22,148 nucleotides of DNA from a virus: the IMG/VR virus record IMGVR_UViG_3300048837_000597, positions 1 through 22,148 of that record. One strand, given 5' to 3'. Shown piece after piece: positions 1 through 5,608 of this stretch. The first letter of the stretch is position 1, and the number at the start of each line of letters is the position of its first letter. A program made the translations under genes and the position numbers. The notes under the pieces are model-generated. The model was not told the DNA's origin, made no database searches, and was given only the letters and a program-made list of their open reading frames with translations.

Positions 1-131
1 GAGTTGCGGACGCTGCCGCCCTCGAAACCGTCGCCGAAAACTACGCCGACTGCCGGGAGTGGCGTGCCGGCCTGATCGGCTGGCAGCGGTGGTGGCGGGC
101 GGTCTCCGGGCTGCGCAGCCCGGCGGCGTGA
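1..131 (+). CDS. C-terminal end of a probable phage lysis (Rz/spanin-like) protein, partial
   Basis: Reading frame 3 is open from the left edge to a TGA at 129-131, giving 42 residues that begin VADAAALETVAENYADCREW and continue with a Trp-rich GWQRWW segment. The polar alternating helix followed by a Trp-rich tail resembles the C-terminus of phage inner-membrane spanin or lysis-accessory proteins, and its place beside the integrase end of a phage genome fits. The N-terminus, where the membrane anchor would be, lies outside the window. The family assignment is inferred from resemblance and position only. The gene converges on the minus-strand integrase remnant and overlaps it. Confidence 0.45.
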   Translation, partial: VADAAALETVAENYADCREWRAGLIGWQRWWRAVSGLRSPAA

Positions 132-337
132 TCGAGGTAGAGTTCCATGATGCCGGCGAGCGGCGGGTCGCCTGGGATGACTGGCACGCGAGCGCGGCCG
201 AGCGCGGCGCGCATATCTGCCTCTAGCTGCTTGGCAGCACCCTTAGATGCACCCGCCGGCAGGCGGCGGTGAATTCGGCGCCCGCCGGCCATGATGCCGA
301 CGTGCAGCCGCCCGTCTTCGTCAGTCCAGATCGACAA
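41..337 (-). pseudogene. int: truncated phage integrase (N-terminal part only)
   Basis: The first ~80 residues (starting SIWTDEDGRLHVG, then GGRRIHRRLP and IMELYLDHAAGLRSPETA) look like the arm-binding and core-binding start of a phage tyrosine recombinase. After SPETARHH the frame becomes unrelated and stops at 41-43. The rest of the core-binding domain and the whole catalytic domain, with its R-H-R-Y residues, are absent; a full protein would be about 330 residues. The start is a TTG at 335-337 preceded by GAGGG, lying inside the upstream HTH gene. The break lies close to an 18-bp perfect palindrome (106-123) and the lysis gene's 3' end. I infer a deletion that removed the catalytic part, leaving no functional integrase here. 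An assembly junction is the alternative. Confidence 0.6.
106..123. repeat. 18-bp perfect palindrome at the lysis/integrase junction
   Basis: CCGGGCTGCGCAGCCCGG is its own reverse complement. It lies at the end of the + strand lysis ORF, at the point where integrase similarity stops. It could be a transcription-stopping hairpin for both converging genes, although no T-tract follows, or a scar of the event that removed the integrase. Confidence 0.6.
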
Positions 338-492
338 TTCGCCCTCAGCCAGCCTTTGACCTCGGCCAGATTGTACCTCTTCGCGCGGCGGCCGACCGGG
401 GTGTAGGGCAGGCCGTCCAATTCCAGCCGGCGCACGGTGGATTCGGAGATCCCGAGCGCGGCACAGAGCTGCTGGCGGGTGATGTCGCTCAT
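223..492 (-). CDS. excisionase-like helix-turn-helix protein
   Basis: 89 residues. The N-terminal segment (residues 2-50; RQQLCAALGISESTVRRLE, then LPYTPVGRRAKRYNLAEVKG) is a MerR/AlpA-type winged helix-turn-helix of the kind used by phage excisionases and small integrase-linked DNA-binding proteins. The tail ends CRRVHLRVLPSS, which also looks conserved rather than random. The ATG at 490-492 overlaps the stop of the upstream membrane-protein gene (ATGA), so the two are probably translationally coupled. Its last ~115 bases also encode the start of the integrase remnant in another frame. A role in excision or in regulating int is inferred from position and fold; it may have no partner now that int is broken. 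Confidence 0.7.
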   Translation of the reverse strand: MSDITRQQLCAALGISESTVRRLELDGLPYTPVGRRAKRYNLAEVKGWLRANCRSGLTKTGGCTSASWPAGAEFTAACRRVHLRVLPSS

Positions 493-707
493 GCGCCTCT
501 CCAGTGGTTCGCCAGCCCGCGCGCCCAGGCGCCGGTGTAGAACACGGCCAAGGCGAACATGCCCCATTGCGCCGCCTGCCAGGTCTCCCACAGCCACAGC
601 GGCTGGCTGGCCAGCCCCAAGGCCCAGCCGAGGCAGGCGTGCCGGCTGCGGCCGGAGACGAGCCACATGGCGGCGGCGGAGAGGATGAGGAGGGCGGCCT
701 GGGTCAT
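489..707 (-). CDS. small phage membrane protein
   Basis: 72 residues with two or three hydrophobic stretches: MTQAALLILSAAAMWLVSG at the N-terminus, a middle segment around ACLGWALGLASQPLWLW, and GMFALAVFYTGAW near the C-terminus. Trp residues are abundant near the segment ends, as in small polytopic inner-membrane proteins. The ATG at 705-707 has a strong GGAGG just upstream. The start overlaps the stop of the 26-residue ORF before it, and the stop overlaps the start of the HTH gene after it, so the three form a tight leftward translational unit. I do not recognise a named family. Confidence 0.7.
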   Translation of the reverse strand: MTQAALLILSAAAMWLVSGRSRHACLGWALGLASQPLWLWETWQAAQWGMFALAVFYTGAWARGLANHWRGA

Positions 708-784
708 GCTGCCTCCAGGGTGAGGCGCATGCGCTGGTATTTCAGCATGAGCGCCATTGCGGCAGTCCAAGACGGAGTAGTCAT
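704..784 (-). CDS. 26-residue ORF, translationally coupled
   Basis: MTTPSWTAAMALMLKYQRMR followed by LTLEAA: a short amphipathic helix. The ATG is at 782-784 with a weak purine-rich leader. Its TGA (704-706) overlaps the ATG of the membrane-protein gene, the arrangement used throughout this operon. It is supported mainly by that coupling and by the lack of an alternative gene here. Function is unknown. Confidence 0.45.
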   Translation of the reverse strand: MTTPSWTAAMALMLKYQRMRLTLEAA

Positions 785-810
785 GTCCAATATTCCGTTT
801 ACTTGACGTT

Positions 811-833
811 TTGTCCGCTACTTCACGTTAGGC
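811..833 (+). other. attC right half-site or attI-like left boundary of the array
   Basis: A GTTAGGC core (827-833) follows TCCGCTAC and a 5-base spacer, as in an attC right arm, but no matching left arm is present. ACTTGACGTT at 801-810 and ACTTCACGTT at 820-829 form an imperfect direct repeat, a pattern more like an attI-type simple site. It marks where cassettes meet phage DNA on the left. Confidence 0.45.
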
Positions 834-1207
834 GTCTTCTTGTACGGCTCTATTTGATTGTCCGGGAAGTGGTAGTTCCAAGCGGAAAATACCTCTACAC
901 ATCCCGCAAGCATTGCCGATTGCACGACGTTCCGAAGTGCAGCAATTTCCAGCGTAAGCTTTTCTTCTTTACCGCAGCAGAAAGTAAGTCCAGCCGCTAC
1001 CGACTCAACGCTTGCTGGCTCTTTGGCGTAAAGTGGGACTAACGTCCCTTCGTCGAATGCGTCATCCGGTGGGCGAACTCGGCTGAAGCCGTCCCATTCG
1101 CCGTTAATCTTGTAATGCCACCAGTCCGGCGTAGGCATCAAGCCTAACCCGCCGGTCAACGAGGACTCGCCGCAATCCGCCTTCGTTTCTGCGCTGTCGT
1201 TGTTCAT
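818..1207 (-). CDS. cassette 1: hypothetical phage-type protein, 129 aa
   Basis: Begins MNNDSAETKADCGE, contains PDWWHYKINGEWDGFSRV and GTLVPLYAKEPA, and ends PYKKTPNVK. The D...VPLYA pattern is common in uncharacterised early phage proteins, so a phage origin is likely. There is no membrane segment or catalytic motif. The ATG at 1205-1207 has a good AAGGAG ribosome site. The ORF runs through the GTTAGGC core and stops at 818-820, seven bases beyond it, so the last residues are encoded by the recombination site. Its role is unknown. Confidence 0.65.
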   Translation of the reverse strand: MNNDSAETKADCGESSLTGGLGLMPTPDWWHYKINGEWDGFSRVRPPDDAFDEGTLVPLYAKEPASVESVAAGLTFCCGKEEKLTLEIAALRNVVQSAMLAGCVEVFSAWNYHFPDNQIEPYKKTPNVK

Positions 1208-1239
1208 TGCTAGTCTCCTTCTTTGGCCGCGCCACCAGC

Positions 1240-1267
1240 GGCGAGCCTGTTACCTTGCACGTTAGCC
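1240..1267 (+). other. attC right half-site between cassettes 1 and 2
   Basis: GCCTGTTAC (1245-1253), a 7-base spacer and the core GTTAGCC (1261-1267) match attC right arms elsewhere in the array. The expected left arm is missing; the ribosome-binding site of cassette 1 occupies that place. Probably a degraded site. Confidence 0.5.
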
Positions 1268-1645
1268 GGCATGTCCGTACTGCTCCATAGCCCTCATTGC
1301 CTTGTCCGTCGCCGGCCCGAGGTCGGCCAGAATCTCTCTGGTCGGCCTGCTTCCGCCGATGTCCTCCGCTGCGCGATCCACCGCGACGCAAAGCTCGTCT
1401 GCGTACTTAATCACATCCCTGAAATCTTCCACGGGAACCACATCGGCCAGCATGTGCGAAATCATGGCCCGCGCCTGGTCTGCCGTCAGCAGGTTAGTTC
1501 CAATCGGCCACCACGAATTGCCGAGTTCGTCGCCCTCGTATGGCTCCGTCGGCTTGAACGAAATTCCAGCGTCCGGGGCGAAGTCCTTTGGCAGCTTCCA
1601 ACCAAGGAAGCGGTTCACCATCTGGTCAATCTGCTTTTTGTTCAT
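1262..1645 (-). CDS. cassette 2: conserved phage hypothetical protein, 127 aa
   Basis: Starts MNKKQIDQMVNRFLGWKLPK, followed by a SFKPTEPYEGDELGNSWWPIGTN region and a helical C-terminal half with GGSRPTREILADLGPATDKA. I recognise this as a type of small soluble protein found in early regions of many phages; no function is assigned to it. The start at 1643-1645 is preceded by GGAG, better placed than the in-frame ATG 12 bases upstream. The stop is the TAA at 1262-1264, the reverse complement of the first three bases of the cassette after the recombination point, so the core site itself supplies the stop codon. Confidence 0.7.
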   Translation of the reverse strand: MNKKQIDQMVNRFLGWKLPKDFAPDAGISFKPTEPYEGDELGNSWWPIGTNLLTADQARAMISHMLADVVPVEDFRDVIKYADELCVAVDRAAEDIGGSRPTREILADLGPATDKAMRAMEQYGHAG

Positions 1646-1670
1646 GTCAGTCTCCATAGTTAAAGTTGCC

Positions 1671-1739
1671 GGCTAACCCGGCATTCCAGAGGGAGCCTTC
1701 GCCGCAAGCGGCTCGGCCCCCTGAATTTGGTCGTTAGCA
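1671..1739 (+). other. attC-like site 1
   Basis: Left core GGCTAAC (1671-1677) and left arm ATTCCAGAGGG; apical GCCGCAAGCGGC; right arm CCCCTGAAT and right core GTTAGCA (1733-1739). The left arm carries two bases that are unpaired against the right arm. The cassette 3 reading frame passes through the whole site. Confidence 0.7.
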
Positions 1740-2287
1740 GGCACGCCCCATTGCGCCGCCATCGCATCAGCAACGCCCTGGTATGTCCTGCTCCGCTCCT
1801 TCCATCGGTCGGGGCTTGGCGGCATCCGATGCACCCGCGCCTCGCGCCCTTCAACCACATTCGTCGGCGTCAGCTTCGGTAGTCCTTTCAGCCACAGGCA
1901 TGTCGCTTTCGTTTCCCCATGCCCGAACTGCCACGGCTGAATGATCTGGTCAGGTTTGCGAATGCGGCTTGAAATAACGCTTATCGGATTTTCAATCGCA
2001 ATCATGGAGATTGGCGCATCCATCAGCGTCTGCACAAATGCCAGCGCTTCGGCCTGTTCCTTCACCTTGTCCTTAAACCAGCGGCTACCGCTTACGGCCA
2101 GGTGCGTGCATGGCGGGTGTGCAATCATCAAGTCCCATCCCATGTGCAGCAACTCCGCCACGTCGCCCATGTGGTGCGGCCCTTCAACCTCTGTCGGCAA
2201 CAGGTCGCAACTCATCGCCTCATGCCCGAGCGCACGGAACGCATCCCGCACTCTGCCGCTGTACTCGCATGCCACTAATACCCGCAT
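1673..2287 (-). CDS. cassette 3: DNA cytosine methyltransferase-like protein
   Basis: 204 residues. MRVLVACEYSGRVRDAF is a SAM-binding start like that of phage C5-cytosine methyltransferases. It is followed by CDLLPTE (27-33), IAHPPCTHLAVSG with the catalytic Pro-Cys (PPC at 58-60) and IENP (98-101), corresponding to motifs IV and VI. It is shorter than stand-alone restriction-associated enzymes and lacks a clear target-recognition domain, as in the compact phage members. The role, host-sequence mimicry or protection from restriction, is inferred. The ATG at 2285-2287 starts just after the R'' box of the next site; the Shine-Dalgarno (AGG) is weak. The last ~20 residues (from ANDQIQ) are translated attC sequence, and the TAG stop lies in the GGCTAAC box. 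Confidence 0.8.
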   Translation of the reverse strand: MRVLVACEYSGRVRDAFRALGHEAMSCDLLPTEVEGPHHMGDVAELLHMGWDLMIAHPPCTHLAVSGSRWFKDKVKEQAEALAFVQTLMDAPISMIAIENPISVISSRIRKPDQIIQPWQFGHGETKATCLWLKGLPKLTPTNVVEGREARVHRMPPSPDRWKERSRTYQGVADAMAAQWGVPANDQIQGAEPLAAKAPSGMPG

Positions 2288-2290
2288 CCC

Positions 2291-2356
2291 TGCTAACCCT
2301 CCGTTCGTTCGGACGCTACGCCTGCGGCTTCGCGCCGCACAACTTGAGCGTTGTCC
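2291..2356 (+). other. attC-like site 2
   Basis: Left core TGCTAAC (2291-2297) and arm GTTCGTTCGG; right arm CCGCACAAC, spacer TTGAGC, right core GTTGTCC (2350-2356). The right half resembles the classic aadA-type attC right half as I remember it. The left arm has one extra base. Confidence 0.75.
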
Positions 2357-2532
2357 GGACGCCCTCCGGGCATCCGGACAACGGCGGAGGAGCTGAGCGG
2401 CTGGCTGTCCGGCATACACCAAAGGCGCCGGACAACCAGTCGCACGAACCGACGCCCTACGGCCGAGGAGTGATCGAGCAAGCTCGTCACTCCTCACCCT
2501 CCGGGCGCCGCTCAGCTCCTCCGCCGTTATAC
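2350..2532. repeat. gene-less cassette forming a large multi-hairpin structure
   Basis: Three layers are seen. First, GTTGTCCGGA (2350-2359) pairs with TCCGGACAAC (2373-2382). Second, a perfect 22-base arm at 2380-2401 pairs with 2507-2528, ending in the GTTATAC core (2526-2532). Third, inside that stem are hairpins at 2401-2439 (TGTCCGGC/GCCGGACA) and 2465-2495 (GAGGAGTGA/TCACTCCTC). No credible ORF fits. It occupies a cassette slot, and may be a very long attC (compare the long Vibrio repeats), a structured RNA or a fold-back element. Unlike the other sites, its outer stem has no unpaired base. Confidence 0.65.
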
Positions 2533-2742
2533 GGCTGGTCTTTCGGGCCATCCAAGCGGGTATCCATCGTCTCGGATCAGGTGCGCAGGCCGTTCCTCCT
2601 GCATACATGGCGGCGGTTTTCCACCTGGCGCTGCGTTCCCCCAGCAAACAGAACTCATACCAATGTGCCCGCTCAAGCACCGGCTATTCTTTTCGTCCCA
2701 CTCTCGGCACGGTTTCCGTTCTTCAGTCACTTCGTTCTCCAT
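2527..2742 (-). CDS. cassette 5: small Cys/Pro-rich hypothetical protein, 71 aa
   Basis: Starts MENEVTEERKPCREWDEKNS and has four Cys in all (residues about 12, 22, 33 and 46), a PGGKPPPC segment and the ending GWPERPAV. The Cys spacing is loose, and a metal site is possible but not clear. The start at 2740-2742 is the only in-frame ATG close to the left core of the next attC, and its ribosome site is weak. The TAA stop (2527-2529) lies in the GTTATAC core of the structured site, the same core-supplied stop as in cassettes 2 and 15. No family recognised. Confidence 0.5.
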   Translation of the reverse strand: MENEVTEERKPCREWDEKNSRCLSGHIGMSSVCWGNAAPGGKPPPCMQEERPAHLIRDDGYPLGWPERPAV

Positions 2743-2752
2743 TCCGCTTCGT

Positions 2753-2836
2753 GTACAACAGCCCCTTCGAGCCGACCGCCAACCCTTGCCGCTTTCCTGC
2801 GCTCACTCGCGCGGCGGCTCAAGTAGGGTGTTCGAC
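2753..2836 (+). other. attC-like site 4
   Basis: Left core GTACAAC (2753-2759), arm TTCGAGCCG; right arm CGGCTCAA, spacer GTAGGGT, right core GTTCGAC (2830-2836). One extra C in the left arm gives + orientation. At 84 bp it is one of the longest and clearest sites. Confidence 0.8.
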
Positions 2837-3105
2837 ACCACTTCCCAATCGGAGCAGTCGGCAATGTCAATCCGCAGGTCGTAGCCGTTTTCCCGCTCGA
2901 AGTGCTTCGTCAGCCACACGTCGCCCATCCGGCTGCAACCAATGCAGCGATAGCGTTTCCCATCCTTGTAGGTGCAGAACAATTGCCGAGCGCGAAGCCA
3001 CGCATGGTCTTTCTTAACCGCCGGTCTGCGGAAGTGCTCAAGCCATTCCTTCACGTCGGCGGGGCCGGTTGTCGGGTCATCAAGCCAGTCGTCTATGTGT
3101 AGCAT
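2803..3105 (-). CDS. cassette 6: small zinc-binding-type hypothetical protein, 100 aa
   Basis: Starts MLHIDDWLDDPTTGPADVKE. The middle has FCTYKDGKRYRCIGCSRMGD, a CxxC that with the preceding Cys suggests a metal site, then WLTKHFERENGYDLRIDIADC. The ATG at 3103-3105 was chosen over one 11 codons upstream because GGAGAG precedes it at the right distance. The ORF passes through the right core and right arm of site 4 and stops (TGA) in the apical part, so the final EPPRE is attC-encoded. Function unknown. Confidence 0.6.
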   Translation of the reverse strand: MLHIDDWLDDPTTGPADVKEWLEHFRRPAVKKDHAWLRARQLFCTYKDGKRYRCIGCSRMGDVWLTKHFERENGYDLRIDIADCSDWEVVSNTLLEPPRE

Positions 3106-3127
3106 TTGTCTCTCCGTAATCCGTGTT

Positions 3128-3196
3128 GTCGAACCCATCCATCAACCCGGACGCAAGCGATAAGGCCGCTTGCGCCGGTTATTTCAGTCGTGCGTC
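3128..3196 (+). other. attC-like site 5 (degenerate right core)
   Basis: Left core GTCGAAC (3128-3134), arm ATCAACCCGG; apical GCAAGCG/CGCTTGC; right arm CCGGTTAT, then GTGCGTC (3190-3196) where GTTRRRY is expected. The left arm has two extra bases. The degenerate core may make this site inactive. Confidence 0.65.
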
Positions 3197-4007
3197 AAAC
3201 CTCGAACGCCTGCGCCTGGGCGAAGCTCACGCGAAAACCTGCCGCGTTGCGATGCCCGCCGCCCCCGTACTGCTTCGCCACTTCGGCCACGTCCGCGCCG
3301 TCGTCACTCGACCGCAGGCTGAACACCCGGCCCTCCGGCGTGTCCCAGTAGCACGCCGCGAACGGCCGCCCCTTCGCCAGTTCGTGCCCTGCGTCGCTGC
3401 TCATCGTGTAGGGCAGGTTCGCCACCGGAACGCGGTGCCCACCGATCACCATGTCCCGCGTCGTCACGCCAAGCAATTCCCGAATGTCCTTGAAGTGCTT
3501 GCGCTCAATGGCCTCGCCCTCCGTCGCCAGCGCGGCCGGAGCGGTCGCCATCAGCGTGTCCCACACCTGGAAGTCGTAGGGGAACGAAAAGACGTTGGCC
3601 TGAATCTGCCGCGTGTTCTGGAGCGCGAAGCGCCACAGGTCGCGGTCCTCGATGTGCAACAACAGCGGGGGCGGCTCCTGGCCGGGGAAGAAGTGTTCCC
3701 ACGTCAGCATCGCGCCGCTGTGGCTCATGTCGAACTTTGCGGTCACGTTCGCCGGCAGATCAACCAGGTCTTCAACCGCCGTCTTGTGGTGGTCCAAGAT
3801 CAAGATGCTGTTGGCCTTCTCGGCCATCTCCAGCAGCACCGGGCGCTTGTAGCTGAAATCCACCATCACCACGTCCTTGCCCGTCACGTCGGGCGGCGGC
3901 TCCTGGTACTTGCCGGGGTGGAATTCAATGTCGCCGAGTGCCTTGCGAACAACCCAGGCCGCCCCGAATCCATCGGCACAATTGCCGTGGTAGATGCACA
4001 TACTCAT
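3195..4007 (-). CDS. cassette 7: DHH-family phosphoesterase
   Basis: 270 residues, with the signature series of the DHH superfamily: IYHGNCADGFGAAW (residues 5-18, metal-binding Asp12), VMVDF with Asp50, LILDHHKT with DHH at 72-74, the EDRDLW region (120-125) and a C-terminal GGGGHRNAAGF (248-258) typical of the DHHA1 substrate-binding domain. Relatives include NrnA-type nanoRNases/pAp phosphatases and short phage DHH proteins, which hydrolyse small nucleotides or short oligonucleotides with Mn. The substrate is not readable here. The ATG at 4005-4007 follows AAAGGA and overlaps the stop of the cassette 8 gene. It is the longest gene of the array. Degrading a nucleotide signal used in host defence is an attractive but untested role. 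Confidence 0.85.
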   Translation of the reverse strand: MSMCIYHGNCADGFGAAWVVRKALGDIEFHPGKYQEPPPDVTGKDVVMVDFSYKRPVLLEMAEKANSILILDHHKTAVEDLVDLPANVTAKFDMSHSGAMLTWEHFFPGQEPPPLLLHIEDRDLWRFALQNTRQIQANVFSFPYDFQVWDTLMATAPAALATEGEAIERKHFKDIRELLGVTTRDMVIGGHRVPVANLPYTMSSDAGHELAKGRPFAACYWDTPEGRVFSLRSSDDGADVAEVAKQYGGGGHRNAAGFRVSFAQAQAFEV

Positions 4008-4369
4008 TTGTCAGTCCTTTCGTCGTTGGTGCCGTTTGCCGCACAACCCGTCGGTGCAGGGGACGCGCCGCAAGCGGCGCTCCCCTGACCTATGGCGTTC
4101 GACGGCTTTGCCGTGGTCAGTTCAAACACGAGGTCCGGCGTTCCAACCACTGCCACGCACCGGCGCCCTTCGTTGCCAAAGAGCGCGCCGGCCGTCTCAC
4201 GCATTGCAGCGGTCAGCGGGCCGTCAGCTTCCGCCACGATCAGGCTTCTCCCCTGTGCATCTTCCAGCTTGCGCAGCCCTTCCCACTCACCTGTTACGCG
4301 CATTCCGCGAATCTCGCGGCCGTTGGCGCGCACCGTGTAGGTGGGTTCCGGTATCAGTTCAATTTCCAT
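4004..4369 (-). CDS. cassette 8: hypothetical protein, 121 aa, with attC-encoded tail
   Basis: MEIELIPEPTYTVRANGREI begins a probable small beta-rich domain (to about residue 90; GRRCVAVVGTPDLVFELTTA). From PSNAIGQGSAACGASPAPTG onward the sequence is simply translated attC, ending at a TGA that overlaps the start of cassette 7. The start at 4367-4369 follows GGAGAGAG directly behind the next site's left core. No family recognised. The read-through tail (~32 residues) is Gly/Ala/Ser/Pro-rich and probably disordered. Confidence 0.65.
   Translation of the reverse strand: MEIELIPEPTYTVRANGREIRGMRVTGEWEGLRKLEDAQGRSLIVAEADGPLTAAMRETAGALFGNEGRRCVAVVGTPDLVFELTTAKPSNAIGQGSAACGASPAPTGCAANGTNDERTDK
4041..4103 (+). 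other. attC-like site 6
   Basis: Left core GCACAAC (4041-4047), spacer CCGTCG, arm GTGCAGGGG; apical GCGCCGCAAGCGGCGC; right arm CCCCTGAC, spacer, right core GTTCGAC (4097-4103). One extra base in the left arm. Bases 4045-4100 are identical to 7617-7672. Confidence 0.85.
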
Positions 4370-4790
4370 CGCTCTCTCCAGCCGTCGAACCCGTCGGTCG
4401 TGTGGGACCGGACGAAGCTGCGCTTCGCCGGCCCCACACCTCTGCGTTCGACGGCGTTTCGCGCAGCACACGCGCACGCTGCCAGTTTCGCTGCCGGCGC
4501 TGTGCATTCAGCGCTTTCGCGTACTCGTTCCAATACTTCACAGCTTCCACGATCCGGCCACGGTAAAAGTCCTGTGGCGGCATGTAGAGCAAACAACCTT
4601 CGTTTGTCAGTCCATCCTGCGGGCCGAACTTCTCGCCGTTGCTGCACATCAACACCTTTTCGATTGGACCAGCCTTGAAGTCCGTGCTGTACTGCCACAA
4701 CTGCGCATCCGCTCCGCACACAGGGCACGGCTCAACCTGCGTCCCTGCCGGAAGCTCGCCCGGCTTGTACAGTTCCTTACCTTCTTTCAT
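4359..4790 (-). CDS. cassette 9: Lar-like zinc-ribbon protein, 143 aa
   Basis: After MKEGKELYKPGELPAG comes EPCPVCGADAQLW (CxxC), a second metal-ligand region VLMCSNGEKFG with a later NEGCLLY, and a C-terminal IVEAVKYWNEYAKAL helix. CP.CG, further Cys, then a helix with A..YWN resembles the Lar restriction-alleviation family and related phage zinc ribbons; this is a resemblance, not a firm assignment. The ATG at 4788-4790 has GGAGAGCGAG upstream. The frame continues through the whole of site 7 and stops at 4359-4361, inside the start of the cassette 8 gene, so the two are coupled and the last ~30 residues are attC-encoded. Confidence 0.6.
   Translation of the reverse strand: MKEGKELYKPGELPAGTQVEPCPVCGADAQLWQYSTDFKAGPIEKVLMCSNGEKFGPQDGLTNEGCLLYMPPQDFYRGRIVEAVKYWNEYAKALNAQRRQRNWQRARVLRETPSNAEVWGRRSAASSGPTRPTGSTAGESDGN
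4384..4452 (+). other. attC-like site 7
   Basis: Left core GTCGAAC (4384-4390), spacer CCGTCG, arm GTCGTGTGGG; right arm CCCACACC, right core GTTCGAC (4446-4452). Apical GAAGCTGCGCTTC. Extra base in the left arm, + orientation. Confidence 0.8.
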
Positions 4791-4814
4791 TTCTCGCTCT
4801 CCGTGGTTTGCGCC

Positions 4815-4877
4815 GTCGAACATTCCGGTCCAGCAGATCGGCCCTATCGGGCCTCCTGCTGACCTACAGCGTTCGGC
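4815..4877 (+). other. attC-like site 8
   Basis: Left core GTCGAAC (4815-4821), arm GTCCAGCAG; right arm CTGCTGAC, spacer CTACAGC, right core GTTCGGC (4871-4877). One extra C in the left arm. Apical GGCCCTATCGGGCC. Confidence 0.8.
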
Positions 4878-5113
4878 GTCTCGCAAAACCACCGTTCATT
4901 TGCTGCCGCGAGTGCGTCAGCGTCAGTTACTCCCGGCAACACAGAGTCAATCCCGCAGTTCGGACAGAGCGCAGTCATTTCGTCCAAGTCCGCCCACTCC
5001 ACAACATCCGTTGCAGGGAATGAACGAAGACAGAAATAGCAACCGCATTCCTTTGCAGCAGTCACCGCCGCCCTGTTACGCCTCGACATATTGCAAGCCT
5101 GTTCAATGTCCAT
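4844..5113 (-). CDS. cassette 10: two-CxxC zinc-binding protein, 89 aa
   Basis: MDIEQACNMSRRNRAAVTAA precedes ECGCYFCLRSFPATDVVEW (CxxC), then MTALCPNCGIDSVLPG (second CxxC) and ALAAANERWF. The pattern of a Cys pair, an acidic W region, ALCP.CGIDSV and a final WF helix matches a widespread small cytoplasmic zinc-ribbon family often seen beside toxin genes; no biochemical function is known to me. The ATG at 5111-5113 follows GGGAAAGAAG. The frame crosses the right half of site 8 and ends with TAG in its apical hairpin, so the last residues (about NAVGQQEAR) are attC-encoded. Confidence 0.7.
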   Translation of the reverse strand: MDIEQACNMSRRNRAAVTAAKECGCYFCLRSFPATDVVEWADLDEMTALCPNCGIDSVLPGVTDADALAAANERWFCETPNAVGQQEAR

Positions 5114-5151
5114 ACTTCTTTCCCTTTCTCAAAAGTCGGCGCCAGCAACAC

Positions 5152-5221
5152 GCCGAACCCATCATTCCAGCGGACGCGCCGCGATGAAGCTGCGTCGCTC
5201 CGCTGAATTCAAACGTTATGA
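5152..5221 (+). other. attC-like site 9
   Basis: Left core GCCGAAC (5152-5158), arm ATTCCAGCGG; right arm CCGCTGAAT, spacer TCAAAC, right core GTTATGA (5215-5221). One extra C in the left arm. It forms the left boundary of the + strand cassette. Confidence 0.8.
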
Positions 5222-5260
5222 GGCGAAATCCGCCGCCTCGAAAATATTTGCAAATAGTTG

Positions 5261-5288
5261 TTGACATTACGCGCATTGCGCGTATCAT
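5261..5288 (+). promoter_or_regulatory. sigma70-type promoter with palindromic operator in the + strand cassette
   Basis: TTGACA (5261-5266), a 16-base spacer and TATCAT (5283-5288). The spacer holds the 17-base palindrome TACGCGCATTGCGCGTA (5268-5284), well placed for autorepression by the HTH protein encoded downstream. A second palindrome, ATTTGCAAAT, lies at 5246-5255. This is the clearest promoter inside the array and faces against phage early transcription. Confidence 0.75.
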
Positions 5289-5346
5289 TAGAACTGTCAA
5301 CACGTTGTTGATACCGCGCCTCGGGACTCAGGGGCTGGAGTTTCAA

Positions 5347-5607
5347 ATGCTTGCTCTGCCTTCCTCCTCCTCCGCTCTCCGTAACCTCATCGATGTCGCG
5401 CATCTCGCCGAGATCGCGGCTCCCGCCAATCGCGCCAAGCTGCGCACGTTCCGCGAGGCGGTCACCTCTGCGCGCCAGTACATGGCGGCCGAGCGTGGTG
5501 CTAAGGCCGTCAATACCATCTGCCTCTGCGCAGACGGCACGCTCCAACTGGTGAGCGTCGGGCCGAAAGGCGGCATCAAGCGCCTCTGGAACTTCGGCGC
5601 CCTCTGA
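5347..5607 (+). CDS. cassette 11, first gene: toxin-like small protein, 86 aa
   Basis: Starts MLALPSSSSALRNLIDVAHL, has a basic helical middle (RAKLRTFREAVTSARQYMAA) and a beta-type ending (TICLCADGTLQLVSVGPKGG, then IKRLWNFGAL). GGAG lies seven bases before the ATG at 5347; the longer frame opening at 5218 begins in the attC site and before the promoter, so it was not used. It is followed one base later by an HTH gene under a shared promoter with a palindromic operator. This layout is typical of reverse-order toxin-antitoxin pairs such as HigBA, but the sequence is not HigB and I do not recognise the family. Confidence 0.65.
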   Translation: MLALPSSSSALRNLIDVAHLAEIAAPANRAKLRTFREAVTSARQYMAAERGAKAVNTICLCADGTLQLVSVGPKGGIKRLWNFGAL

Positions 5608-5608
5608 A

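Noticed and set aside
3123-4088. A 321-codon + strand ORF opposite the DHH gene
   Set aside because: It is the shadow of a clear DHH protein on the minus strand, Arg/His/Val-rich, and crosses two attC sites.
5218-5346. Extending the first gene of cassette 11 upstream to 5218
   Set aside because: It would begin in the attC core and before the promoter; the ATG at 5347 has a proper ribosome site.
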